A DNA stretch of 64,000 nucleotides from Piezodorus guildinii (lineage: Eukaryota; Arthropoda; Insecta; Hemiptera; Pentatomidae). A program made the translations under genes and the position numbers. Numbering within the stretch: the stretch's first letter is position 1; each line of letters begins with the position of its first letter. Positions 45,261 to 55,426 of the stretch are shown in pieces. A model generated the notes under the pieces. That model searched no databases. It worked only from the letters and a program-made list of their open reading frames with translations, and was not told the origin of the DNA. Location: positions 46,686,417 to 46,750,416 of the forward strand of contig CM041297.1 in NCBI GenBank assembly GCA_023052935.1, given 5' to 3'.

Positions 45261-45986
45261 CAAATCTGTTACTACAAATTTATTCGATGCTAATAACCAA
45301 GAGGTTGAGCACCTACTCCAATACCCTACTTTGAATTAGAGCATCATGGACTCCTTCCTCTCTTGTGTAAAATTAATCAAATACATACTAAACTGAAGTT
45401 ACAAGAAACTGCACGTAGACTCTAAATAATTCAACACTTGACAAAACATCCAAGCTTCCAATATTTTATTAAAAAACTTTTAAAAAATATCTACATTACC
45501 ATTACCAGTAGCATATAGTCACGTTTAATGAATAAACAAACTAAAAACCAACGAACCTCGACTTCCCCATTCTCCAGAAGTTGATAAATACCTGTAGGAT
45601 AGCACGTCCTGTTTTATGTCATATACTCATACATAGTTACCTTAACATCCCGCGTGGGAACAGGAACGAGAGCAGGAAAGTACCTCAAACCCAGAAAAGG
45701 TAATATTTTCTTTTGTTTTGTTAACACTTTTAGGTGTATTAAAACCTGATAATTCTTTGTCCAGATGTTTTAAAATATACCTTTCAGGAAGATATACCAT
45801 CAACGACGCAAAGATGAGATCAAAAAGCATCAAAACTATGGAGATGTTATCTGATCATCGGATCGTGTAGTTCTAATTTAGCGTATTGAATTGTAAACTT
45901 GTATTAATAATGTATCGTAAATGCATATTTATTACATATATGCCTGTTCCTCTTCCTTATTAATGAAGAATAACGACTTGGTTTTA
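45261..45986. other. region upstream of the glycosyltransferase gene
   Basis: Contains a SINE-A tail scrap (45497-45542) and a GC-richer patch (45650-45705, CCCGCGTGGGAACAGGAACG) ending in a possible donor AAAAG|GTAATA. It may hold an untranslated first exon or promoter, but no TATA or initiator could be defended. Confidence 0.35.
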
Positions 45987-46007
45987 GGTCTGCAATGCGG
46001 TCGGACG

Positions 46008-46157
46008 ATGAGGATCAGGGTGCGCGGGACGCTGACCCGGGTAAGGCCGAAGATCCGTGTTTCCGCCCCAGGCCGGGGCTACAGGTGCATCAGGATCCTC
46101 CCGCTCCTCTCTGTCTTCATCATCGTCACTGCTCTGTCCATCCTCGCGCTCTCAGAG
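46008..46157 (+). CDS. exon 1: cytoplasmic tail and signal anchor
   Basis: Encodes residues 1-50: an Arg/Lys-rich tail, then a hydrophobic stretch (ILPLLSVFIIVTALSILAL) fit for one membrane span. The donor is GAG|GTATCT, phase 0. A possible acceptor ending TTTTAG at 45986 suggests the ATG lies 21 bases inside an exon whose 5' partner I cannot place. An overlapping ATG at 45995 opens another frame with no membrane segment and was not used. Confidence 0.8.
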
Positions 46158-47450
46158 GTATCTATTAGAATGCTATTCTAAATTAACGTATACAGATTTA
46201 GTGTATGTAAAACATGAAGAGGTTTTGTTTTTACTCAAAATACAGCAAAACCCTCTTCTTCCAATACCTTTGGGCATAAACATGTTTTCAGTCCTCCCTT
46301 CATGCTCTAATCCTTAATAATTGCTTATGCAAAGAGAGGGCCAGCTGACCATCACTATGCTACTCATAGAAGTTATCTCTCAAAACAAATAAAAACCATG
46401 ATATTCAGACTCAGAACTAACCACAATAGAATAAATGCTCACCTTTACAGGAAGTTTAAAATAGGTAACAGTCCAATGTGAATTTGTGGTGGGTGAGAGA
46501 AAACTACTCAGCATGTTATTTGGAACTGTGCCTCTTTTGATGAGGCTAGGAGGAAGATTTGGCCTGAGTGTGAATCATTGGAAGCCAAGCTCTACAGGAC
46601 TATCGATTTCCGTCTTTTACTGCCAGAGGACGTGACCATATTAAAGGAAGAACGAGTTAGTTAGAAAAGGAGAAAAAATATGAAAAGTGTGGGAATAGAT
46701 TTAGAGATTATACATTAATAATAGATGGTACATAAAGGGTTGTAGTACCATACGCTCGGCAAAAGAGTGAGTATACCATGTTGTCAAGAAGAGAAGAAGC
46801 ACTGACCTGAGTGAGTGTTGAATTTGTACATCTTATCCACGAATTCTTAACTAACATAAGATATCTGTTTGATTAGATCACTTGTGGAGTACCATTAATT
46901 TTAGTGCATATTAATGTTATACTTTTGATTTCCACATAGAACAACTCTCAACAAATATCTTGGGAAATCACTCCAGAAATTTTTTATTTAGGATTTTCCA
47001 CTTGATTGGATTTCCCTAAACCTAAAACCTTCTGAATGGCTTCTTTCTTCATAGACCATGGCCCATCATGGAATCCTCCACTTCGTCAACCCAGGTGTTC
47101 TGTGGTCTTCCTCCTCTTCTTTTTCCATTCTGGGTATACCTGCTGTATGTCTCCAGTAGTCCATTACTGTGGCTAAGAGTTTTTCCCTGAGGTTGCTTTT
47201 TCATGTCCAAGTTTCTGACCCATATGACATAATTATCAGTAATATGCTATTAGTTTTATTTATTTTGTTGTTTGTTTTGGGAATAACGAACTCATTCCAA
47301 AATACTTTTTTGGTTGAACCTTGATTTGAACATTGATAAGGTTTTTAAATATTACATATGATATGATATGGTTACAGAAATATCAGATTTAATAATTAAT
47401 CAAAAAATTAATCATGTTCCTTAAAAATCATCAATATTATATATACATAT

Positions 47451-47502
<52 letters not shown>

Positions 47503-50500
47503 TTATATATAATTTTTTTTTTTTTTAATTTCAATTTGTAAAACCCTGTGAAGTTAAAACTGTGTTGGAGACACAGGTTATGCAGAATCTGTAGACCTCA
47601 TTGAGGGGAGGTATGGAAAAGGAGAGTTCAGAAGCGGAAAAAACCATCCAGAGTGAGTCTGGCAACATTTGTTTGAGATAGTATATATAGAAAGATTCAA
47701 ACATAATTTGTAAATATTTTTTTAGTTACGAAGAATCTCAAAGTGTTGTGGAATTTTAATGTACTTTGTCTAATCAAATAATTTCTCTGTACTCTCTTAA
47801 AAAAAGAGCAAAAAAAAGTTTTAAATTCAATCAGTCACACTCTCGAAGCCTATAAAATTTCATCAGTACTAAAAGATTCATTAGCTGCTCTAATTATTAC
47901 ATCCATGGTTAAGAGGGGTAAATTAAGATGATTTTAGATGAAAGTGGTTTGTAAGACACAAAGAGGATGTGAAAAAACCCAAACGATGTCAAAACCTGAG
48001 AAGTAAAGAAAGTCTGTAAAAGAGGTAATAGGTCATTATTTGTGCACTAAATTGTGTGCTATTGGAGTTCAGTTCATTAAAGCCCCTTCATTGACATATT
48101 TATTTATAGACTTACATCATCTAAAATCAAGGTTGTGAGGACTTTCACATGGCTCAGTGTCACTTATTTTAATCTCAGACATTGAATAAGGATTAGTGTC
48201 ATCCAATCTGTGTCTTTATTTATTTTTATCCATTTAAGACATTTAATAAAATGCATTACCATTTCTTAAGTAAGTAATAATATAACATATTACAGATGTC
48301 GGTCGTTGCAAAAGACACAGTAACTGGAGTCATAGGAGGAGGTGGAGCAGCTTCAAGAATTATGCCTGGAAGAGCACACACACGGCTTCAGCATCACAAA
48401 CCCACCCACCAGGTTCAATTTTATTTTCAATGTTACTCATTTAATTTACTATCAAAACCTTTAATATGTTCTTATTGAGAATACTTTTTTTTTTTTGTTA
48501 TTGTTTTAATTATTTTTTTTAGGAGAAAGGTATGTCCTTCAAGATGGAACCTCTGTTACGAAGAGATGCACTATCGGTGGAACTAACAGCCCAAATGGTC
48601 GTAAACAGGTACAGGGGTGGTGTCATCGCAAATACAATAGAAAAGGAATCAGTCTATCGTGGTCCTTCTCATTGCAACCCTCCACCTCGTGACTGTCCTT
48701 CAGTCCCACCAAATCTTAGTAAGGATTTTTTTTATAGTCTGTAAGTTTGGTAACTATTTGCTTTAATAACTATTATAATCGAGACATATGAACGTCTGAA
48801 TTTCATCTATAACAATTTTAATTTGATGTTAAAATGTTTCTAGATGGTAGGATTGATGTGGAAAGCTGGATCAAAGAAGCAAAGACAATGCCCAATATCA
48901 ACTTGACCTACGTGCCAAAAGATTGCTCTCCAAGACATGCTGTGGCCGTCATCATTCCATACAGAGACAGAGAGAAGCAACTGTCCATGCTTATGTCTTA
49001 CCTCCCTCCGATTCTTCAACGTCAGCAACTAGCTTACCACATTTTTATAGTCGAGCAGGTAGGTTTACATTTTCATAATATATTTATTGATTAGTTACAT
49101 CCACGTATAAAGGTGAGCATTTTCAAATATCTGGGGTAATACCTGGACTCTTCTGGATTCTCAGAAACTGACATTCGGAGAAAAGCAGAGCAAGCTCAAA
49201 AAGTCACACGCATGCTGCACCCGGTTCTGTGGAACGAGATGATCCTAAAGGAAAATAAACGAAGGATCTTCTACGTCATCATCGAACCCATCTTAACCTA
49301 TGCAGCTGAAACATGGACCATGTCATCCCTGCTCTATTCAAAGCTTCAAGTTGTGGAGATGGACTTTTGGTGAAGATGCATACGTGTAACAAGAATGGAC
49401 AGACTTCGGAATGATATTATTCGGGATGTTCGTGTGAATGGAATGGAATATGTCTGTCAACAACAGAATTGAACAGCGAAGGCTAAAGTGTTACGGCCAT
49501 GTAAGGCAAAGGGATACAGAGTGATGGCTGAATCGAGTTTTGGACTGGCGACCGCCAGGAAGTAGGGGGAGTTGAGGAAGAAATGGCAGGCCGAGGTCTT
49601 CAGGATGAAGATTGACTGGACCTCGACCTCTGGAGCTCTGCCCTGATGTAAAAGGTGACCCACGTTGGAACACCTATAAAAGTAAAAAAAAAGAAGTTAC
49701 ATCCACCAATAGTTTAAAGCTCATAGATCTCATCTTGGGTTCTTACGTTTTGGGTATGTATGAAAGAACGTAGATTGAGGAGGTCAAGTATATTGGAGGA
49801 TTTTCTGGCTTTTAAGGATCGAAATAAGAAGACACTAAAGATGTATTTTATTCAAGAATCAGGTTAGAGACTCCCTTCTGTAGAGTACCAGTGAGAAATG
49901 TGTGATCTCTGTTGGAGGACATGAATAAATGTTATAAAGCTATTCATCAATCTTTTTATCTTCATTTCAATTTCACCTGATAAAAAAAAGCATAGGAGTT
50001 TGATCGGAGAGCAGGTTCAGTTAGGTATATACTAAGGTGAAGTCAATTAATGAATCAGAAAACTGGGTATGATGAGTAAATTTCAATGAAACAATGAATA
50101 AGCTTAGAGAATAAGCCAGGTCAACTAGGCACGCCTTATCGGGAGAGTCTGGGAGGAGATTTGCATTAAAGTCTCCAGCTGTAATTAGGTTTATAATCAC
50201 CAAAAATTGACACTAATAGACCTTCAAATCGTTTGACTGGTGCCTAAGGTTTTTACTGTTTATCCAAAATCCAATCATTGGCTGATTAATACTCTTTTGT
50301 GACTAATAAACATTTTATAAAAAATCAATTATTTTTATTCTTTCCTGACCGTTAATTATTCAACTGATATTATTTGCAATAGAATTATCCTATAAGAAAA
50401 TAAATTGTACATGTAAAAATTATACCAAATATAAAAGTAACCATTCTTCTAAATATTTCACTTGCAGATTGGCAATGACACTTTCAACAAAGGGCTGCTG

Positions 50501-53236
50501 ATGAACGCTGGAGCATTGACAGCTCTCGAATACCACTCTTATCCCGGAGTGATGTTTCATTGCCTCGTGTTCCATGACGTAGACATGCTGCCTGAGGACG
50601 ACAGGATATTATACTCCTGTCCACAACAGCCCCGCCACCTTTCAGTTGCTGTTAACGAACTCAATTATAGGTTTGCATCTGTTAATAATAAATTAATAAT
50701 TTTTAATCAAAATTAAAATATTTTAAAAAAACTGACTCCCGATTATTTCTACCTATGATAATTTTAACAGTCAACTATACATCCTCAATATATGTTACTG
50801 TTGTATTTATTTCAACTCGGAGAATTAGTGGTTATTCGGATCAAATCAACACTCAAATCCAATAATATGGTCAATATAGTTACAACTGACCAAAAATCAG
50901 CCAAATAATTTAAAAAAGATTTTGTAATTTTAAAGGGCATAAATTTAATTAGCCATTGTTTTAATAATATCATCTCTACTGTTTATTCTAAGAAGATTCC
51001 ATAGGTAATTCTGTCTTCCATTCAATGTTTAAAGAAAATTAAGTTTATTTAAAAGCAACATTATGACCAATCATAGGTATAATGACCAAAATTATTTTTT
51101 TGGATATAAGGTTTTTTTTGACTCTGATAAAAATTTAAAATGCTGAGCTAATAAATATGCCTTAATTTAGACAAAAAAAATTCTCATTTTCATGAAAATA
51201 TTTATTATGGCCTACTTTTTGGCATATCTTCGTTGTCATTTACAGAAGGATCTTTACCAAACTTTTTTTATTGTAAAAACGTTAGTAAAAATTAACAAAA
51301 TAATTATTACAGTTTCTGCCAACTATCTATATAAATATCTTTAATTTTAATGGTGTTTTATCTTTGCAATAGTAATATTCAATTTAGGTAAAATGAAAAA
51401 AGTGATGAGTCTAAACATATATATTGAACATTTAACATATTGAATAACTTTATTTTATTCCGGGGTAACCCCCATACAAATAGAGCTGGCTACATAACAA
51501 ATATATAATACAAAACATATTTCAATAAAAGAGTTAACAATATACTAATTCACTACGTTATGCGCTAGGTACATTGAATAGTAATAAATTACAATCAAAC
51601 TTATAACAAAATAATGCAAATACAATTTATGAATAATATAATAGTTTCCAATAAAATAAATATATTATTTTATATAATACGGCGAAACACGATAAATAAT
51701 AAATAAAGTTAACAAATAATCTTATTCATTTATTATAAATGATCTAATTTGGCAACATTGCCCGCCATAATAATAAATGTTTTTTTATTCCTCAATATCT
51801 TCAGTGATAAACAGGGTGATAAAATTTGTGCTGTTCATATTTAAGGCTCTAGGGTTGTAATAGGTACGAAACGGTGTGTATATGGGACATCGAATGAAAA
51901 TGTGGAATAAGTCCTCTCTTTCGTTGAGATTACATTGAGTACAGTTTTCCCTGGGTTTAAAATGGTAGTATATATTGTTAAATGTTTATTTGATATTGTA
52001 GTTTCCAGAAAGTCTTAATTATGCAAATATTTTTATGACAGGAAACAGTGCGTTTAATAATAAGTAAGTTTGAGGTTTAAACATTTAACATATTAAATGA
52101 TTAAGATGCTGATTCTCAAAAACAACTATAGGACATTTTTTATGAAAAAGATAGTTTGACATATTTGGTATATTTATTTTCTTATGAGCTTTTATCGAAA
52201 TCCACCATCCAATTTCTCCAAAAGAATGAGAAGCCCATTAAAAGCACATTTGAAAATTTCTGTTATTTCTTAACGATACTAAATGAGCTTAATTCGATTC
52301 CGAAGTACACTGAAACGTTTTTTTGAACTATTAAAAAATGTTATTAATAAAATAGATTATTACACAAGTGAATCAACTAAACTACCGCAATATTAAATTA
52401 ATGAGAGATTTTTTGTGCTTTCTGTAATATTTCTTAAATGAATGTAGTACCTATTGGAAATCATTTGAATTCTGACCAAAAGCTTAGGGATTTAGGGATT
52501 TTTGAAATTGAGAACCAATCTGAATCATACTTGAATATACAGTTACTGATTTCAGATATAGAATTGTGATATTATTCCTATTCATTGTAAATACCTGAAA
52601 AAAATATTTATTCCGTTAATATTCATTTTGCAAATATAAGGTCCATTTTACGTACCTTCTGAAGGATGGCATAAAAAAGGTTTTTTTACTTCCTTTAAAA
52701 AAATCTGGGACCATCTGCCAAGTTTTAACCCACAACCTTGGGTATGGAAGACTATGGGTATGCTAGTTATTACACCACAGGTGAACCCCTCTTCCCAAAA
52801 CAATATTTTATACCAATAATTTAGTATAATATGGTATGTATTTATTGGGTATTAATTAGAGATAATGGTTGAAAGACGTTCAAAATCATATATACATTTT
52901 TTTTACATTCCTTAAATTTAGCTAAAAAAGGGACCCAAGGTCATTAACCTCTGTTGTTAAAAGCAATTTAAGAATTTTAAAATACATTTAAAGATACAAA
53001 TAAATAGTTAAAGAATTAATTATTTTGAATTTCAATAGAAACATGTGTTTTATTGAATAATCTATACTATTTTTATCTACAACAATCAGTTGATTTTATT
53101 GGTTTTTCATCAGTCTCCATTAACCTTTAAAATTCTGTGTATTAGATAATATTTTTTCTAAAATCTTTAGCTATCCAACGTGATATTATACATCTATATT
53201 ACTATTCTTGTGTTTAAAAACACAAAAATTGCATTA

Positions 53237-53281
<45 letters not shown>

Positions 53282-55379
53282 ATATGATAAAAACCATATA
53301 AACCAACTGATTGTTGGAGATGATAAAAAATAAACAATGATTTTTAAAAAAAAACACATGTTTATATTGAAATTAATAATAATTAATTCTTTAACTATTT
53401 ATTTGTATCTTTAAATGTATTTTTTTTTTTTTTTTTTTTTTTTTATATTTATTTTTACATCCACACCTGTCGCTCAGCCCGTGACAATAAGCGGATTTGA
53501 TAACAATTGATATAGAGGCATGTCAGGCATGAGGGAGGTCGATACCCATTGGCATCTACTCCTAAAATGTATTTTAAAATTCTTAAATTGCTTTTAACAA
53601 CGGAGGTAAGTGAAAGTCGTGTGTTGTGTGCACCAGATTTTTATTGTTTATCATTTGATATACTATCTTTTTAGAAATAATTAAGTTTTATAGCATTGAA
53701 TGCTCAAATGATTATCAATAATGTTCACAGTTTTTATTGAATACAGATAAACTGTTTCAGATTACCCTATCGTCAGCTGGTTGGAGGTGTATTTTCTATT
53801 CGCACCGATCATTTTCTTCGAGTTAATGGTTATTCAAATTTATTTTGGGGCTGGGGTGGAGAGGATGACGATATGGGTTACAGGTGATTTGATGATTTAA
53901 AACATTGATTAATGAAGTATATTGAATTGGTTCGAAAGAATTTATTTTTGAATTAATTTATGGAACAATATTACTAATTAGAAATACTAAATTAAAAATA
54001 CGAAGATTTTACTCAAATTATGAAACTGCTGAAGTACTGAGGGAGTATAGAATGTTCTTCAGCTGGTGACTATTGGAGTAAGAAAAGTGCTCAGCTGTCC
54101 TCATGAGTACTTTCTATTTTTCCCCATGTACTCAGATTTATTTTAATTTGAGAAGTAAATTTTAATGTGGTGCATAAATAAAAAATAATTAAAAAAATGA
54201 CTGTTTTTCAACCAAATATCTGTATTATTATTTCTTTGATCTAAAATACAAATAATTCTTGTTATCTATCCATCTGCTAGCTAATTGCTCGATCCAACAT
54301 GGATACCATTCTTTGAAATGGCTGTCCAAAAACTCTGATACGGCAATTTCAACTTCCTCAAAGAAGAGAATGGACCATGGATCGAAATAAGTAGTAATCC
54401 GATGGAACGAGGTCTGGACTGTGGTGGATGAGGTAGGAGTTTGAACCCATGGAGTTCTTAAAACTTTTCTTTATTTTGTGAAGTGAGAATGGTCGACTGT
54501 GTGTATATAGGGAAGAAGTTAGTTGAGGGTCCAGTCAAATTAACACACAGTTATGTAGAAACTTAATTTAATAGTGACTATGTTTAGGCCTGAATTTAAG
54601 GCCTTCTTCAGGGCGATTGAAAGAGTGAGAACCCAACGATGACCAAATTGAAAAGTTTGAAAGTCCAAAATGAAAAGGAATCGAAAAGTTTGCACGCAAA
54701 AAACACATTTTATTTAATATCACTGGTTGTTGTAAAGGTAGAAAAATAAGTTTAGGGTCAAAATCACCCTATTTCAAAGCAGAATAATTAAAAAATAATC
54801 CATTGAAATATTCAAGTTTTATGCTTGGTAATAAACCTAAAAACATAAATAATCTCGTCAAAATAGTACTTTTAATAAGGTTTCTTAAAAACTTTGCTCA
54901 GGTTAAGATTCCTTTTTGGGAGTGAGGAACACAAGCTGAAGTACAGGCTATACTATCTCAGTACTTAGCAATCTGATAATTTGATTAAAGTACTTCATAA
55001 TTTCAATTTTAGTATTTATCCATCTCTACTACTAATTAAAGTTGGAATGTAGAGTAACTTTCCTATTCTCAGACCCTAATATATATTTTTTAATTCAAGA
55101 GTTGAACACGTGCTTCTTTGGATCTCACGCCCTCCTGAGTGGATAGCTCGCTACACCATGATAAAACATGAGAAGAGACGCCCCCTTGCAAGAAAAGTGA
55201 GGACCAAGCTGCTGAGGACTTCCTGGAGGCGCTACCGCCTGGATGGCCTCAACACCGCCGCCTATGGCCTCATGGAGGTCAAGCACATCAGCCCGATACT
55301 CACCCACATCTTGATAGACGTAGGTCATCCCCCAAACAGCATCAAGCAGCTTCAACAAGAAGAGGAAGGAAATGCGTGA
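46008..55379 (+). CDS. beta4GalNAcT: beta-1,4-N-acetylgalactosaminyltransferase (B4GALT family, GT7), seven coding exons
   Basis: Predicted Golgi type II membrane enzyme moving GalNAc (or Gal) from UDP-sugar to terminal GlcNAc on glycoproteins or glycolipids. Coding exons: 46008-46157, 48296-48412, 48523-48718, 48844-49058, 50468-50670, 53761-53883, 55100-55379. They sum to 1284 bases, or 427 residues plus TGA; all introns are GT-AG and every phase matches. Seen: basic cytoplasmic tail, signal anchor about 30-48, stem, IIPYRDRE at 191-198, metal-binding DVD at 263-265, WGWGGEDDD at 323-331, and MIKH at 355-358, whose Met and His match the family's other metal ligands. Cys258 and Cys277 keep the family's 19-residue disulfide spacing. 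Leu300 sits where mammalian galactosyltransferases have the donor-gating Tyr, which favours GalNAc. Exons are much GC-richer than introns. The start was chosen because only this frame gives a membrane anchor. Orthology to the A or B insect paralogue is not settled. Confidence 0.93.
46321..46675 (+). mobile_element. LINE C-terminal fragment in intron 1
   Basis: Reads F-R-L-R-T-N-H-N-R-I-N-A-H-L-Y-R, C-x-C-G-G, T-Q-H-V-I-W-N-C, D-E-A-R-R-K-I-W-P-E-C, L-L-L-P-E-D-V, in one frame with a stop. Zinc-knuckle end of a Jockey/I-type LINE of another family than 44665. Confidence 0.7.
46960..47250 (-). mobile_element. RTE-like LINE fragment in intron 1
   Basis: Reverse reading gives S-Y-G-S-E-T-W, M-D-Y-W-R-H-T-A-G-I and, after an internal deletion, G-G-R-P-Q-N-T-W-V-D-E-V-E-D-S-M. 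Motif order is typical of RTE-like and related LINEs. Confidence 0.65.
47455..47505. repeat. (CA)n/(AT)n microsatellite in intron 1
   Basis: ACACAC run of about 36 bases flanked by ATATAT. Confidence 0.9.
48296..48412 (+). CDS. exon 2: stem region
   Basis: Encodes residues 51-89, starting at a Met directly after the acceptor ATTACAG and ending CAG|GTTCAA, phase 0 at both ends. It has a Gly-rich run followed by basic and His residues, with no recognised domain, as usual for the poorly conserved stem of Golgi transferases. Because it begins with ATG, translation from this exon would give a soluble form lacking the anchor; that is inference. Confidence 0.8.
48523..48718 (+). CDS. exon 3: stem to start of catalytic domain
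   Basis: Encodes residues 90-154 and the first base of codon 155. It contains Cys140 and Cys147 and ends in the family-typical PPNL run before the N-G that opens the catalytic domain. The acceptor is TTTTTTTTAG and the donor TTA|GTAAGG, leaving phase 1. Confidence 0.88.
48844..49058 (+). CDS. exon 4: nucleotide-binding half
   Basis: Encodes the rest of codon 155 to residue 226. It carries IIPYRDRE (191-198), the counterpart of the family motif that contacts the UDP moiety, and ends in the FIVEQ strand. Acceptor TTTCTAG, donor CAG|GTAGGT, phase 0. The short 125-base intron before it is repeat-free. Confidence 0.95.
49115..49690 (+). mobile_element. LINE C-terminal fragment in intron 4
   Basis: Reads E-I-R-R-K-A-E-Q-A, V-I-I-E-P-I-L-T-Y-A-A-E-T-W-T-M, then after stops R-V-T-R-M-D-R-L-R-N and a Gly/Arg-rich tail. 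It ends in an A run near 49685. Same sense as the host gene; several stops and shifts. Confidence 0.7.
50468..50670 (+). CDS. exon 5: DVD metal-binding exon
   Basis: Encodes residues 227-293 and two bases of Arg294. It has the FNKGLLMNAG segment, FHDVDMLPEDDR with the DxD-type metal site (Asp263, Asp265), the disulfide pair Cys258/Cys277, and PRHLSVAV. Donor TATAG|GTTTGC. All of these are hallmarks of family GT7. Confidence 0.96.
50711..51385 (+). repeat. Z repeat copy in intron 5
   Basis: Direct repeat of 56741-57369, starting ATTAAAATATTTT and CTGACTCCCGATTATTTCTA and ending TAGTAATATTCAAT. It is longer by about 50 bases of insertions. Non-coding. Confidence 0.85.
51446..51990 (-). mobile_element. 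LINE 3' end with zinc knuckle in intron 5
   Basis: Reverse reading gives C-T-Q-C-N-L-N-E-R-E-D-L-F-H-I-F-I-R-C-P-I-Y, then F-R-T-Y-Y. The 3' end has a GGGG/CCCC hairpin (51462-51472) and GGAATAAAATAAAG, like the CR1-like LINE termini elsewhere in the window. Confidence 0.7.
52640..52790 (-). mobile_element. SINE-A, diverged, in intron 5
   Basis: CCTTCTGAAGGATGGCATAA, GGTTTTTTTACTTCC, a worn B box (AGTTTTAACCCACAACC) and head to about 52790. Confidence 0.7.
52935..53642. mobile_element. inverted pair of H 5' halves in intron 5
   Basis: Forward H 5' half (52935-53245) and reverse H 5' half (53285-53642) are joined by an (AT) run (53249-53279). The reverse half ends CGGAGGTAAGTGAAAGTCGT and CACCAGATTTTT. 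Interrupted by a LINE tail at 53417-53566. Confidence 0.75.
53417..53566 (-). mobile_element. Jockey-like LINE (J1-type) 3' end, with target duplication
   Basis: Poly-T tail of about 30 bases, then GGCATGTCAGGCATGAG and TACCCATTGGCATC, the J1 3' UTR in reverse. Flanked on both sides by AAATGTATTTT, a likely 11-base target-site duplication. Extreme 5' truncation. Confidence 0.75.
53761..53883 (+). CDS. exon 6: donor pocket and WGWGGEDDD
   Basis: Completes Arg294 and encodes residues 295-334 plus two bases of Arg335. It holds LPYRQLVGG, with Leu300 at the sugar-donor gate, and the catalytic loop motif WGWGGEDDD. The acceptor is CTGTTTCAG and the donor TACAG|GTGATT, phase 2 on both sides. It lies only about 120 bases downstream of an H element. 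Confidence 0.96.
54235..54475 (-). mobile_element. mariner transposase C-terminal fragment in intron 6
   Basis: Reverse reading gives H-S-P-D-L-V-P-S-D-Y-Y-L-F-R-S-M (third catalytic Asp) and, after a shift, F-E-E-V-E-I-A-V-S-E-F-L-D-S-H-F-K-E-W-Y and L-A-S-R-W. A different mariner lineage from the 41577 copy judging by residues. Confidence 0.75.
54476..54640 (+). mobile_element. foldback family F3 copy, single arm
   Basis: GAAGTGAGAATGGTCGACTG, TGTGTGTATATAGG and AGAAACTTAATTTAAT match the family at 63702-63880. It continues into TTTAGGCCTGAATTTAAGGC and CTTCTTCAGGG, whose reverse complement reads CCCTGAAGAAGGCC. Confidence 0.65.
55100..55379 (+). CDS. exon 7: C-terminal catalytic part and stop
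   Basis: Completes Arg335 and encodes residues 336-427, then TGA. It includes ISRP, MIKH (metal ligands Met355 and His358), the DGLN motif and a TxxxxDVG strand near the end, all as in the family. The acceptor TTAATTCAAG has a weak pyrimidine tract. No polyadenylation site could be assigned; an AATAAA at 55585 lies inside a repeat. Confidence 0.93.
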
Positions 55380-55426
55380 TCTGTTCTTTGTGAGAAACTT
55401 TTAATAATTGTTACTGTTTTATCACA

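Noticed and set aside
45042..45263. 73-codon Phe/Leu-rich reverse frame
   Set aside because: Translation of an A-rich low-complexity tract.
45995..46157. Alternative start ATG at 45995 for the glycosyltransferase
   Set aside because: Its frame gives an acidic, Pro/His-rich product with no membrane anchor and does not join exon 2 in the catalytic frame.
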